Part shown: positions 12,301 to 21,000 of the stretch, in pieces | Position numbering within the stretch: the first letter of the stretch is position 1 | How the letters are laid out: every line of letters starts with the position of its first letter | Source of the DNA: Scolanthus callimorphus | Lineage: Eukaryota > Cnidaria > Anthozoa > Actiniaria > Edwardsiidae | DNA: 64,000 nt | NCBI GenBank assembly: GCA_033964015.1 | Contig: CM066914.1 | Location: 11,523,831 to 11,587,830, forward strand | Direction of reading: 5' to 3' | Notes under the pieces: generated by a model | Told to the model about the DNA's origin: nothing | Database searches by the model: none | What the model saw: the letters and a program-made list of their open reading frames with translations, nothing else | Translations under genes and position numbers: made by a program

Positions 12301-15300
12301 ATATGATAACACCTTTGTCCCTTCGAGTGGAACCAGTCCTCAATTTTTGGCAATCTGGCCAATGGACTATGGAATGCGACGACGAGCTTAGTAACCAGGC
12401 AATCTGATAAAGCCGTCACGTTTTCGAAGAAATATATCAGCAAACTAAATGACGACTGTTTGCATTTAAATTGTCTCGATTCGTCCTCTATTTGCCCACT
12501 TTTAACAGACCCAATGCTAAAATAGTAAAAAAAGCCTGGTTACCAAGCACAGCATTGAAGTGCTAAAACGAATTTCTTATTTTATTCCGCAACGTGAAAT
12601 TTTTTCTTGGGCACCCATCCCAGATTTGTTACTTATATCCCAAAGAAACTCTATAGAAAGTTTGGCGCTTTTGTCCGCCGTGTCACGATCCAGCCCAAAT
12701 TTTGCGTTAAGGTACCCGACTAAAATGGATGTCACCAGAGCCTCCCCTGCGAGCAGACGAGCCGGGGAGCTCTGGATACGAGAATGGTCTGTATACTTGC
12801 CAAAGAGACAATATTTCCAAATGGGTTATGGCTTACGACAAACCTAGATCACGCTAAACGGCAAACAGGTTCATACCAGATCACACAAAGCTTACGTGTT
12901 AGGCGCAGATCCTTTCACACTAATATACACACTGTTATCACCGCCCTCGGAGGTCGTCATTAAAAACAATTCAGAATCCCCTGTCTGGTTATTGATGACT
13001 TCAATGTGCACATGCGCTCTGTTATCGGTGGTTGTGTTGAACCACAAACATGTGGACATCTCTGTTAAATTCCAGTGAGGGCGATGAAGGAGCGCGTAGC
13101 CAATAGAGTCGTCTTTTGGAAACAGCAAATCGTAGTCAAATGTAGTGTGTGAGCAATCTGTTAAACGAGAAAAGGCGATTAAAACAACAAATCTACCGAC
13201 ATTTACCTCAACACACCTCTCTCTGGACATTCTGGAACCCAGAGCTGGGAGAGGAGGCTCTGATCTATGATGGCAGCTATTGATACATGCGCGAGATTTG
13301 ATACCGTTGAGAGAATCAACTTTCTGCGCATGCGCCAACGTTCAAAATAAGCCAATCAGCGACGGCCCTCAAATGGTTGTCCCCAGAGCCTCCCCCGCGA
13401 GCAGACGAGCCGAGGAGCTCTTGGCACGAGAATGCTCTCTGGAACACAATAGACCTCCTCGGCTTGGGCATAATGTTTTGCCCATTTCAGATCACGTGGC
13501 ATTCCCATGAGTATTCTCTCTTTGTTTGGAATGATTCCATATTCTTCCATATCCTTCGGTGCGTAGCAGAAAAAGAAAGAGAGAATATTCATGGAATGCC
13601 ACGTGATCTGAAATGGGAAAACATTACGCCCAAGCCGAGGAGGTCTATTGTGTTCCAGAGAGCATTCTCGCGCCCAAACGGACAAGCCGAGGAGGTCTTT
13701 TTAACAATTAGACCTCGAGGCCGAGGCCTCATGGTATATTGATATCATAGCACATGAGGACGAGAGGTCTAATTGTTTTGGTATAAACCAACTAGTTGGT
13801 CAGTTTTGGCAATGAATTCCATTATTTTATGTCAAAAAAATCAAGTATTCTTGCAAATAAAGGTAGTGGTTTTGCCAGGTACGGTCTATCACTAATAGAC
13901 CACTAGTAGCTAGCTCAGCCAATCAGAATGCAGGATTTGTAATAGACCATTAGTTGGTTTATACCAAAGTGCTATACTTTCTTCACTAATGCTGTTCGCA
14001 GTCATTTATGACTGCCGCGAGGCTCGTGTATACAATTGAACCTTGCAGCTCTCGAAGGTATACTGATAGTCATGTAGCTTAGGGGTGGACCATTAGAAGT
14101 TGGGGGAGGGGGGAGGTGGCAATTCACAAAAAAAAATTCGCGCAAGGCCAATCCTCCAAAAAAAATAAATATTGCAGAGATTCAAGCTAGGAAATAAAAA
14201 TCCTACAAAGACATGGCTGGGCTCTCATTAAAAAGATGTCTTAAGTATAGTTATTCCAGCAACTTCTCTTTTGCATTATTCTACACCACTTAATTAAAAA
14301 TACAATCAAATATATAGTCGGTGAGAACTCATGCACCGAAGACACTGCCCTCGCGCCGTTTACAAGGACAAGTGTATCTTGCCGAGGAAAAACAAACTCT
14401 CCCCAAAAATGCCCTGCAGTGATAGGCCTGGCAGGCAGAAATAGGGGGGTTGATGCGGATTTGGACGGCCAATGGGATCCGAACGCCACGGGGCCAGGGT
14501 AGTGCTCGATGCGCAAGATACCCCTAGTGGGTTTATCCTTTTCCACTTTTTGTGTGTGTGTGTCTGCAAAAAAAAAATCGTACATGGCCTTCGAGTCCGA
14601 AAAAAAAAAATCGTACGCAAAAACATTGCCCCCCCCCCCCTCCACCAATTTCTAATGGTCCACCCCTTAAAAGATACGATACCAAGACATGACGAGCTCC
14701 ATTGGAAAAGTTACTTACCAAAAGAGAAACCAAACACTTCAACTCTCATAGATCTATGAGTTTTGCAGTCTTTTGGATGGAAACGAACGTATCGAGCGTG
14801 GATGTGAGGAAGAAGTTCGTGCGTGACCACCGTGTTACGGTCTGTGTTGCCTGAGAAAACCTGAAAGGGAAACGTTACCACTTGCTGACAGCTATCAACC
14901 ATTGTGCAAGAACCTGGGTTGTTGCAAAGAAACGAAAGAAACTTCGACGCTGTCGTTTTTTGGACCCGGAGGATCGTCAATGTGTGCTGTGTCATATCCT
15001 CGATTAAGGCTCGCATTAAAATGATGGATTTTTCTTCTTTCTTTTATTTTGTTTCCAGTTTTGAAATGGTGTAACAACCTTTGAGATGATGACTTATTTC
15101 AGCTGTAAGAAATACATTAAATGTGCTTACTACTGTATGCACTGCTACGCGACCTCAAAATTCACTGTTGCGTTTGGCGATTCTCAGCAAAGAAATTGTA
15201 ATGTCAATGTCCTTGAGCCAGAAAGTTAATAATTCTAGGCCAGAGAGCTAAAGGATAACAATAATTTTTGTTGATTTTGCAATCAATGTCGAAACGGCCG

Positions 15301-18300
15301 AAGTAGCCAAATTGAACGGTTTGCTTTGATTGACAGCTAATCGCCATTCGACCATCGCAACAGTGAATTTGAGGTCGCGTAGCAATACATACAGTGTTAA
15401 CAGGCCCGTAGCTCGCATTCTTGAAGGGGGGTTCGTTGTCCTCAGTTTTTCAGAAAAAAACCCTGTATAAACCAAACTTATAGCATTTTGTCGTGTTTCC
15501 TAGCTGTTTTCTGACCAAAAACCTGATTTTCTGGCTCCAGGATGGTTCGTCCGAACCCCTGGTTAACAACTAACCTTTGGAGTACCGCTGCCATAGTGCG
15601 TCCAGTCATTTCCATTTTCACTATAACTCAATGAGTATGTCAACACCCACTGATCATAGTTTTGTCGTCCTTGTGTGGCTACTTTTGACACTCTTTTAGT
15701 TACACCAAGATCAATTTGAAGCCACGGGTCTTGATCATTGTCCCCAACAGCCCATGCACTATTGCCTTTCAGTCGGCTGTACGAGGGTGGGTGGTTAATA
15801 AAACTTGAAGACGCTGTTATAGCAGAGTCGGGAATACGACTGTTCTCCATCCCAACAGGTTGGCTACTTCCTTTGTCTGAACAAACCAACGGGCTTGTAT
15901 TATATTTTATAGGTAAATCCATTACCCGATTCAGGAATTCGTATATATAATAGGACTCCATGCTGTCCAATTAAGATTCATCCATTTTTTTCTTAATTGG
16001 ACAAGCATGGAGTCCTGTTATTTATTAATTATATAGTGAATGAGAAAATGCCGAAATTGTCCAATATTTCAGCGCGCGCGATCCAATTTAAAAATAATTG
16101 GACAGTTGACAACAATGGATTTCGCACTGGCTATATAATTCCACATTAAATCGCACGCGAAAAATCGATATCAGCGACAAGGGCGATATCGATTTTTCAA
16201 GTGAGATTTAGTTGGAATTCCTGAGTCGGGTAATGGATTTTCTTTGAATCCCATGCCGGAGGTTTTGTTGATTTAATTGAATTTACAAAAAAGGCTTTAC
16301 GCGCGTCAAGGAAGCCATTACAGAAAGTAATTGTTCTCGCTTGATAAATTTTAAATTTATCGTGTTGATGTCCTGTGGATGTCCTGTATTTTCATTGAAT
16401 TCTACTTTTGTAGCCATGTAATTCCACAAAAAAATCTCTGTCGATTTCAGCCAATCAGCACGCGAGATAGAGTCATTAGCATGGGATTCTATGAAATAAG
16501 GCGACAAGGGCGATATCGATTTTTCAAGTGAAATTTAGTGTGGAATTCCTGAGCCGGGTAATGGTTGCTATTATGTTAAGCTTTACCACTACCGTATGCA
16601 TTAATAATAATAATAGTAAAATCTTATTTAGCGCTCACTTCCTAAAAATCCGGAGCGCTTTACAATACTACTTACAATTTATTTAAAATATATCATATAC
16701 TAGAATTTAAAAACTTACATTGCATTGCATCTCAAAATTCACTGTTGCGATTGGCGATTTTACGCAAAACAAAATTGCATTGCATTGCATCTCAAAATTC
16801 ACTGTTGCGATTGGCGATTTTACGCAAAAAAAAATTCTTGAACCAGAAAGTTAAACATTCGAGGCAAAAGTATGCCAAAGGATAGCTTAGAACAATTTTG
16901 GTTAATTTGGCAATGAGGCAATTAATTTCGACACAATCAAGAGACCGAATCCAGCGTTTGATTAACGGCTTAAAATGGCGCCCATGAATTTTGGGGTCGC
17001 GTAGCAATGCATACAGTGCTTGTAAGTGTAAAACTGTTATATTATAAAATGATATCAAAGCAATTTCAATTTTAATTTGGTGCTTGGAAAGAAAGAAATT
17101 CTAAAGTTGACAAAGGTTCCGTTGCCAAAAAAGAGGTGTTCCTTCCTATGGCGATATCACACAGAAAAATCTGATGCTGAACGTCTTTCGGGTCTTGGAG
17201 CCGAAAGATTTACTTTGTTTTTGCGTTTTCTTTGCGTTTTGATTGTCAAACATAAAACAAACAAATGCATTTAGTCCTAGGACGTCAGTGTTTCCTTGTG
17301 TCATCACTTTGCTTCCAAATTGGTTGGTTGTTAAATGGGTTTTGCTTTTGATTGGTTGGTTGTTAAATGGGTTTCGTTTCTGATTGGTTGGTTGTTGAAT
17401 GGGTTTTGTTTTTGATTGGCTTAGTGTATTTACTTTGCGTGTAGATTTCTACACTCATCTGTATTTATGAGAGAGTAAACAGATCAAAGCACGACAAGAA
17501 GTCGAAAGGTGACGGGGACTTTCTGTATTTGAATGAGCACTGGTTTCTATTTCCATTTTTATTTTCTGAACAAGACCGTTACTTAACATGCTTTTTTCAG
17601 GGGTTAGAATTCGTCCCCCTCTGAGTAAAGTCCTTGTGCTGACTCACCACAACTGGTCCCGTACAGCTCTGCTCTCATGGCTACCCAACCATGGCTTGTT
17701 TTGGGGTGAAATCGAATGTACCGAGCATGAATAGGGGGGGAAAGATCATGCGTCACCAGTGTGTCACGGTCAGAGTTCCCAGAAAAAACCTGCCGGAAGA
17801 TCAGAAAGAACGTGTGTGTCCATGGCACAGTATCCAGTAACAGTATAACATTTTAGTATTACCCAACTAGTGGACTATTGCCAATGCTGCATTCTGATTG
17901 GCTACGCTAATTAGTCAGAGGAAAAGGGCTGTGTGTGTCAAGGAGTACATGACCACGATTTTGTGTTAGTGTGAACAAGACACTTTAATTCTGTACTGTA
18001 AATTAGGTAACATCTGGTACAGAGACGTCTGGTCAATACGACTGACTAAACCTCTGATTGGTTAGTTGTTGAATTTGTCTCGCTCCTGATTGGCTAAGTG
18101 TATTTACTTTACGTTATTATGATCACAGACAGTCTATCATTGTAAGACACACATTACTAACCTGTTGATAATTCTTATCCACATATGCTGTCCAATTATT
18201 CCTGTTTTCGCTAAAACTGACAGTGTATGTCTGTACCCACTGATCAATATCTGTTCTCCCTTGAGTGGCGACCTTTGTCACACTTTTAACAACACCAAGG

Positions 18301-20996
18301 TCAATTTGCAGCCACTGGTTTGGATCATTGACACTAGCAGCCCAGGCATGACTGCCTTTTGGGCGGCTTTGCCAGGGCTCGAGGAGTCCAGAATGTGATG
18401 ATGCAGATATAGCAGAATCAGGTATTTGGCCATTTTCCATTCCCAATGGTAGGGCATTCCCTTTATCTGAGCAAGCAAAGATGAAAACGGGAAGGTTGTG
18501 TACAACAATTCATGCTACATATTGATAAATAAATTTTAATTAATTTACCGACCGACCGGACGGTTTGTAGGTTAGTTGATCGGGTGATTATAATTTCAAC
18601 TTACACCAGGTACATCCATAGAGTTCTGTCCTCATTGAGATGTGATCTTTCCATGCCTTTGGATGAATGCGCACGTACCGCGCAAGGATTGGCGGCACTA
18701 GGCTATTGGCCACGACAGTATCTTTATCGGAATTGGCGCCAAAAACCTATAGAGGAAAGTTAAAGTTAGCCACGGCCAGCCACCAGGCAAGCCTTGGGAC
18801 TTTACCAGTAGTCTTTAGGGTCTTCCACAGTGTAACAAACGGGATCTTTGTTCTTGGCGTGGTCTTATATTGAGCTTGTCTTAGCTTCCAAGCTGAACTA
18901 CTAACTAGAATTACAGGTGTCCTTTTCATAAGGCTCAGCTCAGGATGGTTCTCACGATTGTCCAAGTAAAGGGGTTTGCGCGTCAATATGGCCTTAGCAT
19001 TGCTAAGAACGTGCAGCTATTCTATTTGATCTGCGCTTGGTAGTACAGGAAAATGGTGCAGAATTGTGCAAATTAGGGAAACAAGCATGAAATTTGGCAG
19101 ACTGATAGAGTTTCATACGCTGAACATTTTAAGAGGTGGAGCCACGCCCCAAAATGGATACTTCCAGTTTTATAGCCATGGAATTAATTATCGTAAATAA
19201 ATTTTAAAACAACAGTTAACGTTTATCAAACGCAGTAAAACTTAGGACTGTGATAAAGCAAAGGACGATCAATCATACAGTTTGTCTTTGTCGTTTTATA
19301 TAAAATTGATTCCGGCACTATTATCTCTGTAAGTTGACAACAATGGGCGTGGCCCGGTATGCATAATGACCGAATGCGATTGTTTTATCATGGTCCAAAA
19401 TTTCTAGAGTTTTGAGAGAGGTTAAGTGTTGTTTCTAAAAATACATATTTCAGATATTCAAATTCCATTGCTGCAAAGCTGGAAGTATCCATTTCGGGGC
19501 GTGGCTCCACCTCTCAAGTTTCTTGCATTACTTAAGACATTCTATGTACAAAATTTCAAAACCATCTAGCCCCATACAGTTTCTCTGTGGTCATTTTCCT
19601 TATATTTGGATAAAGCGCTAATATCTCTGGAAGTATCCATGGAAGGGTGTGGTTCTGTATGTGTGATGATTGATCGTCCTTTGCTTTCTGACAGTCCTAA
19701 GTTTTACAGCGTTTGATAAACGTTAACTGTTGTTTTAAAATTATTCACGATAATTAATTCCATGGCTATAAAACTGGAAGTATCCATTTTGGGGCGTGGC
19801 TCCACCTCTTAAAATGTTCAGCTCGTCAAACTCTATCTGTCTGCCAAATTTCATGCTTGTTTCCCTTATTTGCACAATTCACTATAAATCCTGCACCATT
19901 TTCCTGTACTATGGGTAGATGATCGTGGGAAAACTATGGTTTATAACTTTAGATATAAGGGATAAACACTTTCAAGGGGTTATACAAATTAATCATTTTA
20001 AGAGCAGTTAGAACTTCCTCTGAGCTGAGCCTTTTGTAAACATTATAGTCTAAACTAAAATAAAAATGTTAGAGTCATCAGGTGACGTGAAAGGGGAATT
20101 CCCTTAAATGCATTCTGAGGGGACTATAATATTAAATTCCTAAAACTACCTTCGTAACATTATTATCCTTGTAGTTCGCGTGTTTGGTTTTGTTTGATGA
20201 TCATAATGAGCTGTTTTATTTCACGTGTCACTTGGTACAACTAGCCTCTGTCCAGCTGACCGTCACTTGTGAGCAAGCTTCCGAGATAAACTTATCCTTT
20301 TTCAGCTTTGTTGTTATTGAATTCTAATCTAGGATTCCGTTTAGTTCCGCGGGACCACAGTAATTAGCACAGTTTCAAGTTTCAAGTTTACTATTGTCTG
20401 ATAACTGAAAATAAAGTAAATAAATAACACAGATGTTGTGGCACCACACTGCACCACATCACACCACACTACACCTCACTGTACCACACCACATCACACC
20501 ACACTACACCTCACTGCACCACACACACCGCACTACACTACTCTACAGACATATATACCTTTTGTCTTGTCAAATGTAACAGAGCAGTTTACACGTCTTG
20601 TGTCTTGAAGCACCTGTGCATAGACGACGTACCTAGCCTGTTTTCTCCTTACCTTTGTGTTGTTTTGGTGTCTGTAAGTCTTCCAATGCACTCTGTCATT
20701 ACTGTAGCTCACAGTATAGTTTTTCACCCATTGGTCATGTGGGTACGAGTTACGACCCTGTGTCGCTATTTTAGTGACAGCCTTCAGAGTACCCAAGTCG
20801 ATCTGTAGCCACTGATGTTCATCATTATATTTTGCAACCCAGGCGCCTACGAGGGTAATAGAGCTTTTAACCTCGTTTAATGTATTCAGGCGACTCCGTG
20901 ATGCATCGTGAAAACCGTAGGTTCCCCAAACGCTGGAAGCTGTTATGGCAAAATCCTGGATGCTACCATCCTCCATTCCAAGTGGCGCATAGCATT
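164..20996 (-). CDS. Secreted/matrix mosaic protein: 3x F5/8C, pentraxin-LamG, fibrinogen-like, LamG, TLDc (3' end off window)
   Basis: Exons in transcript order are 20653-20996, 18605-18746, 18162-18466, 17648-17789, 15575-15876, 14719-14860, 12896-13157, 5613-6016, 3032-3664, 2527-2758, 1367-1776, 763-987 and 164-396. Every junction has GT-AG ends and matching codon phase (1 between domains, 0 inside each F5/8C, 2 inside each LamG), which is the main reason to read them as one gene of about 1250 residues. All named modules are extracellular binding or adhesion folds except TLDc, so the product is probably secreted or cell-surface. No signal peptide exon was found; a possible upstream exon lies at 22992-23032. 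The 3' end lies beyond base 1. The only frame break seen is in the TLDc exon. The gene might alternatively be two adjacent genes, but phase continuity argues against this. Ligand and role are unknown. Confidence 0.75.
643..700. repeat. Dispersed short repeat, copy 1 (also 17319-17440, 18055-18113)
   Basis: The string gattggtcagttgttgaat and, after it, tgattggctaagtgtattta recur with few changes in three introns of the mosaic gene. The copy at 17319-17440 has the first part repeated three times with a period of about 35 bases. Origin unknown; probably a fragment of an interspersed element. Confidence 0.6.
763..987 (-). CDS. Exon with the N-terminal part of a third LamG-like domain
   Basis: Seventy-five codons between a good acceptor (atcttttgtag) and donor (AGAG|GTAATT), phase 1 on both sides. 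It includes LNSIAIDTQGYVSLGEYG, a Cys pair, and ETVSFWMRFRG, resembling the first strands of a LamG/concanavalin fold. No exon with the remaining strands was found before the TLDc exon. Either the domain is truncated or a phase-1 exon was lost or missed in 397-762. Confidence 0.6.
1367..2758 (-). CDS. Exons of a second LamG-like domain
   Basis: Exon 2527-2758 gives GRNQNYALSFSG, WKFFQFCVFIK, GIFGMLDDSGVI and FYLDLHGNV. Exon 1367-1776, joined in phase 2, gives WSRICLTWGLYGTAVRAYLY, VDGIQRASKDYG, GALMIGQVPG, LEGQITLFYIG and LVPWFDAHLWTHGNV. I ended the exon at AAAAG|GTATCA, because this restores phase 1 and the frame otherwise reaches TAG at 1347-1349. If that donor is wrong, the gene would stop here and the exons further left would belong to a second gene. 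Confidence 0.72.
2815..2836. repeat. Poly-G tract
   Basis: A run of about 20 G in an intron of the mosaic gene. Similar runs lie at 11169-11192, 35043-35055 and 35888-35904, and a C run at 14629-14640. Their true lengths are doubtful given the indel pattern in this assembly. Confidence 0.9.
3032..3664 (-). CDS. Exon of a fibrinogen C-terminal-like (FReD) domain
   Basis: A single exon of about 211 codons. It opens RDCLELLQRGYQSDGYYLI, followed by MNVLCDQHTNGGGFEVLHRR, YDGSVSFWRTHDEYKLGFG, GEFWLGLENMHRIS and ends YYFALKAASMKFR. This matches the FReD order (DC-L-G-Y-I, C-GGG, W-Y-GFG, EFWLGL, K-MK-R). The domain length is typical. FReDs recognise glycans or proteins in ficolins, tenascins and angiopoietins; the ligand here is unknown. 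It is entered from the minisatellite-filled intron and leaves in phase 1. Confidence 0.88.
3709..5630. repeat. 50-bp minisatellite filling an intron, with a splice donor in most units
   Basis: About 38 head-to-tail units of 50 bases (gtggacaagtactaaactat, then ccgtaccccgtgccctctta, then cctcttcata). Two units are cut to 29 bases at about 4741 and 4972. Variant units (for example with acttaacaat and gtgacctc) recur at about 3761, 3921 and 5421, suggesting duplication of multi-unit blocks. On the gene's strand most units read GAAGAG|GTAAGAGGG, identical to the real donor at 5613; some units have tatctctt or aactct and lose or weaken it. The array starts inside the exon, whose last 17 or so bases are repeat sequence, and fills nearly the whole intron 3665-5612. 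Confidence 0.95.
5613..13157 (-). CDS. Exons of a pentraxin/concanavalin-type LamG domain
   Basis: Exon 12896-13157 gives DCSHTTFDYDLLFPKDDSIG, LTEMSTCLWFNTT and SEGGDNSVYISVKG. Exon 5613-6016, joined in phase 2, gives WHHMCVTWDGSDGKVQVFLNG, LIGDDKTLL, GQMSRINIWSYTLNESDF and LPWRDIKKHLKG, the strand order of a pentraxin-like jelly roll. The end pattern (Trp, Gly, Cys before the splice) recurs in the LamG exon at 1367-1776, so the two are paralogous. The donor AGAG|GTAAGAGG lies inside the first unit of the 50-bp minisatellite. The two halves are split by a 6.9-kb intron filled with repeats. Confidence 0.8.
6016..6400. repeat. Diverged direct duplication of about 170 bp
   Basis: The segment from about 6016 to 6210 (gagaaagttcaacattataa, ctaggact, ccattacac-like, actcttacgaagagtgt) recurs diverged at about 6229-6400. 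It lies just upstream of the pentraxin-like exon, inside the intron. Confidence 0.55.
6805..6908. repeat. Hairpin element
   Basis: The arm gcatgatagtgagatttggc at the left returns inverted at the right as caaatctcactatcatgc, with a further cgaggcg/cgccgag pair and a GC-rich middle (ttatctgccgaagcgaagct). Part of a larger AT-rich intronic repeat reaching about 7320. Confidence 0.65.
7515..7680. repeat. Interspersed repeat family A, copy 1
   Basis: Contains cccagagctccccggctcgt, gggggaggctctggtgacag, ccactgacgcatgcgcg, tacagagccgttgagagaaa and aaaccagccaatcagc. Related copies lie at 12725-12795, 13215-13450 and 55640-55985. The CG-rich, half-palindromic structure fits a nonautonomous DNA element; no coding part was seen. 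Confidence 0.7.
7960..8990. mobile_element. Foldback element with inverted arms of about 170 bp
   Basis: The left arm (about 7960-8132: cgcttaaagtgctactaatg through cccgccatctttgaaacact) reappears inverted at about 8820-8990 (agtgtttcaaagatggcggg through cattagtagcactttaagcg) with some mismatches. The 690 bases between hold no convincing gene. The structure fits a MITE-like or foldback DNA transposon in an intron of the mosaic gene. Confidence 0.75.
8991..10220. other. Intronic stretch without recognisable feature
   Basis: No exon with domain similarity was found. A motif ccctgctagcggaggc at about 9666 and ctctgctcgcagggaaag at about 10168 resembles the ends of the hairpin family at 24013-24116. 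Otherwise nothing is recognised. Confidence 0.5.
10221..10672. mobile_element. Foldback element of about 450 bp
   Basis: The left end gccggggaaatacgaggcac followed by ccctcaactttgtcgcgcaa is repeated inverted at the right end as ttgcgcgacaagttgaggga, then gtgcctcgtatttccctggc. Inner copies of cgcgacaagttgtg and gcaacaaa appear several times on both strands. Intronic. Confidence 0.75.
11055..11101. repeat. Short hairpin
   Basis: catggcaatgtgagaaact and agtttctcacacattgccat face each other across a two-base centre with one small mismatch. A stem of about 19 base pairs. Function unknown. Confidence 0.6.
11160..11660. repeat. Interspersed repeat with reiterated tagaacggggt motif
   Basis: Starts at the poly-G run, continues ttactcccttacaagagcta, cgggtatgtgccgccaaacg, then tagaacggg(g/a)t at least five times (about 11260, 11290, 11512, 11545, 11575), and ends tttgcagccgcaaatacccac. 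No coding potential. Origin unknown; it has the look of a degenerate dispersed repeat. Confidence 0.6.
11661..12720. other. Intronic stretch without recognisable feature
   Basis: AT-rich, no exon or clear repeat was recognised. Short open frames here have no family resemblance. Confidence 0.4.
13215..13690. mobile_element. Family A copy plus a foldback of about 250 bp
   Basis: Family A sequence (about 13215-13450) runs into an inverted repeat: the arm from about 13425 to 13525 (ctctggaacacaatagacct through atttcagatcacgtggcatt) returns inverted at about 13575-13675. The central loop is cattcttccatatccttcgg-like. Intronic. Confidence 0.7.
13696..13985. mobile_element. MITE-like element family B, copy 1
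   Basis: Begins caattagacctcgaggccga, contains ttgatatcatagcacatgag, ggtataaaccaactagttgg, tcactaatagaccac and agccaatcagaatgcag, and ends ccattagttggtttatacca. A second copy, about 290 bp and highly similar, lies at 47180-47466 in the SNF8 gene. Subterminal inverted repeats (ataaaccaactagttgg / ccattagttggtttat) suggest a DNA element. Confidence 0.8.
14080..14669. mobile_element. MITE-like element family C, copy 1
   Basis: Terminal inverted repeats taggggtggaccattagaag and its partner tttctaatggtccacccctt bound about 590 bp. Inside is aaaatgccctgcagtgatag and a ccaggccta-type segment that returns inverted in the second copy at 25419-26413. Ends carry G/C homopolymers. Intronic. Confidence 0.8.
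14719..15876 (-). CDS. Exons of F5/8 type C (discoidin) domain 3
   Basis: Exon 15575-15876 carries GMENSRIPDSAITASS, WLQIDLGVTKRVSKVATQGR and DQWVLTYSLSYSENGNDW. Exon 14719-14860 carries VFSGNTDRNTVVTHELL, ARYVRFHPK and MRVEVFGFSFG. Neither end has the usual cysteine: the start reads DKGSSQPVGME and the end has Phe where domain 2 has Cys. The domain therefore probably lacks the disulfide that closes the barrel. A foldback element (15130-15397) lies in the intron between the halves. Confidence 0.86.
15130..15397. mobile_element. MITE-like element family D, copy 1
   Basis: Terminal inverted repeats: actgtatgcactgctacgcg, acctcaaaattcactgttgc at the left and gcaacagtgaatttgaggtc, gcgtagcaatacatacagt at the right. 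About 268 bp. A related copy is at 16718-17020. Confidence 0.82.
15913..16240. mobile_element. MITE-like element family E, copy 1
   Basis: Ends gtaaatccattacccgattc and gagtcgggtaatggatttt are inverted repeats. It contains an inner palindrome around 15945-16015 (aggactccatgctgtccaat / attggacaagcatggagtcc) and gatatcgatttttcaag. A partial copy lies at about 16498-16562 and a relative at 55115-55255. Confidence 0.75.
16718..17020. mobile_element. MITE-like element family D, copy 2, with a 60-bp internal tandem duplication
   Basis: Same body as the element at 15130-15397 (ttgaaccagaaagttaaaca, ttgaccgatt-like middle, ggggtcgcgtagcaatgcat at the right end). The left end with attcactgttgcgattggcg is present twice with an exact period of 60 (16741 and 16801). 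Confidence 0.75.
17319..17440. repeat. Three-fold tandem repeat, period about 35 bp
   Basis: The unit attggttggttgttaaatgg gtttygyttytg occurs three times, followed by attggcttagtgtatttact. The same sequence occurs singly at 643-700 and 18055-18113. Confidence 0.75.
17648..18466 (-). CDS. Exons of F5/8 type C (discoidin) domain 2
   Basis: Exon 18162-18466 carries LPLGMENGQIPDSAISASS, WLQIDLGVVKSVTKVATQGR and DQWVQTYTVSFSENRNNW. Exon 17648-17789 carries VFSGNSDRDTLVTHDL, ARYIRFHPK and MRAELYGTSC. Joined in phase 0. With the best acceptor, the N-terminal cysteine seen in domain 1 is not encoded, though the C-terminal one is. Close similarity to domains 1 and 3 and the same two-exon structure indicate tandem duplication of the exon pair. 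Confidence 0.87.
18605..20996 (-). CDS. Exons of F5/8 type C (discoidin) domain 1
   Basis: Exon 20653-20996 begins CYAPLGMEDGSI and contains the discoidin signature WLQIDLG, then VTKIATQGR, DQWVKNYTVSYS. Exon 18605-18746 supplies the second half, VFGANSDKDT then RYVRIHPK and MRTELYGC. The two exons join in phase 0. Cysteines stand near both ends of the domain, as in the usual F5/8C disulfide. These domains bind lipids, glycans or collagen in other proteins; the ligand here is unknown. The 1.9-kb intron between the halves holds a long foldback element. Confidence 0.85.
19041..19911. mobile_element. Long foldback element with arms of about 245 bp
   Basis: The left arm (about 19041-19285: tagtacaggaaaatggtgca, gaggtggagccacgccccaa, caacagttaacgtttatcaa, ggacgatcaatcat) returns inverted with about a tenth of bases changed at about 19665-19911. 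The centre holds another aagtatccatttcggggcgt. It lies in the intron that splits discoidin domain 1, so the pre-mRNA could form a long duplex. Confidence 0.8.
20436..20540. repeat. CACCACA-rich short tandem repeat
   Basis: Two units of roughly 35-40 bases built from caccacatcacaccacacta, cacctcactg, followed by a degenerate end. Intronic. Confidence 0.75.
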
Positions 20997-21000
20997 CTAC

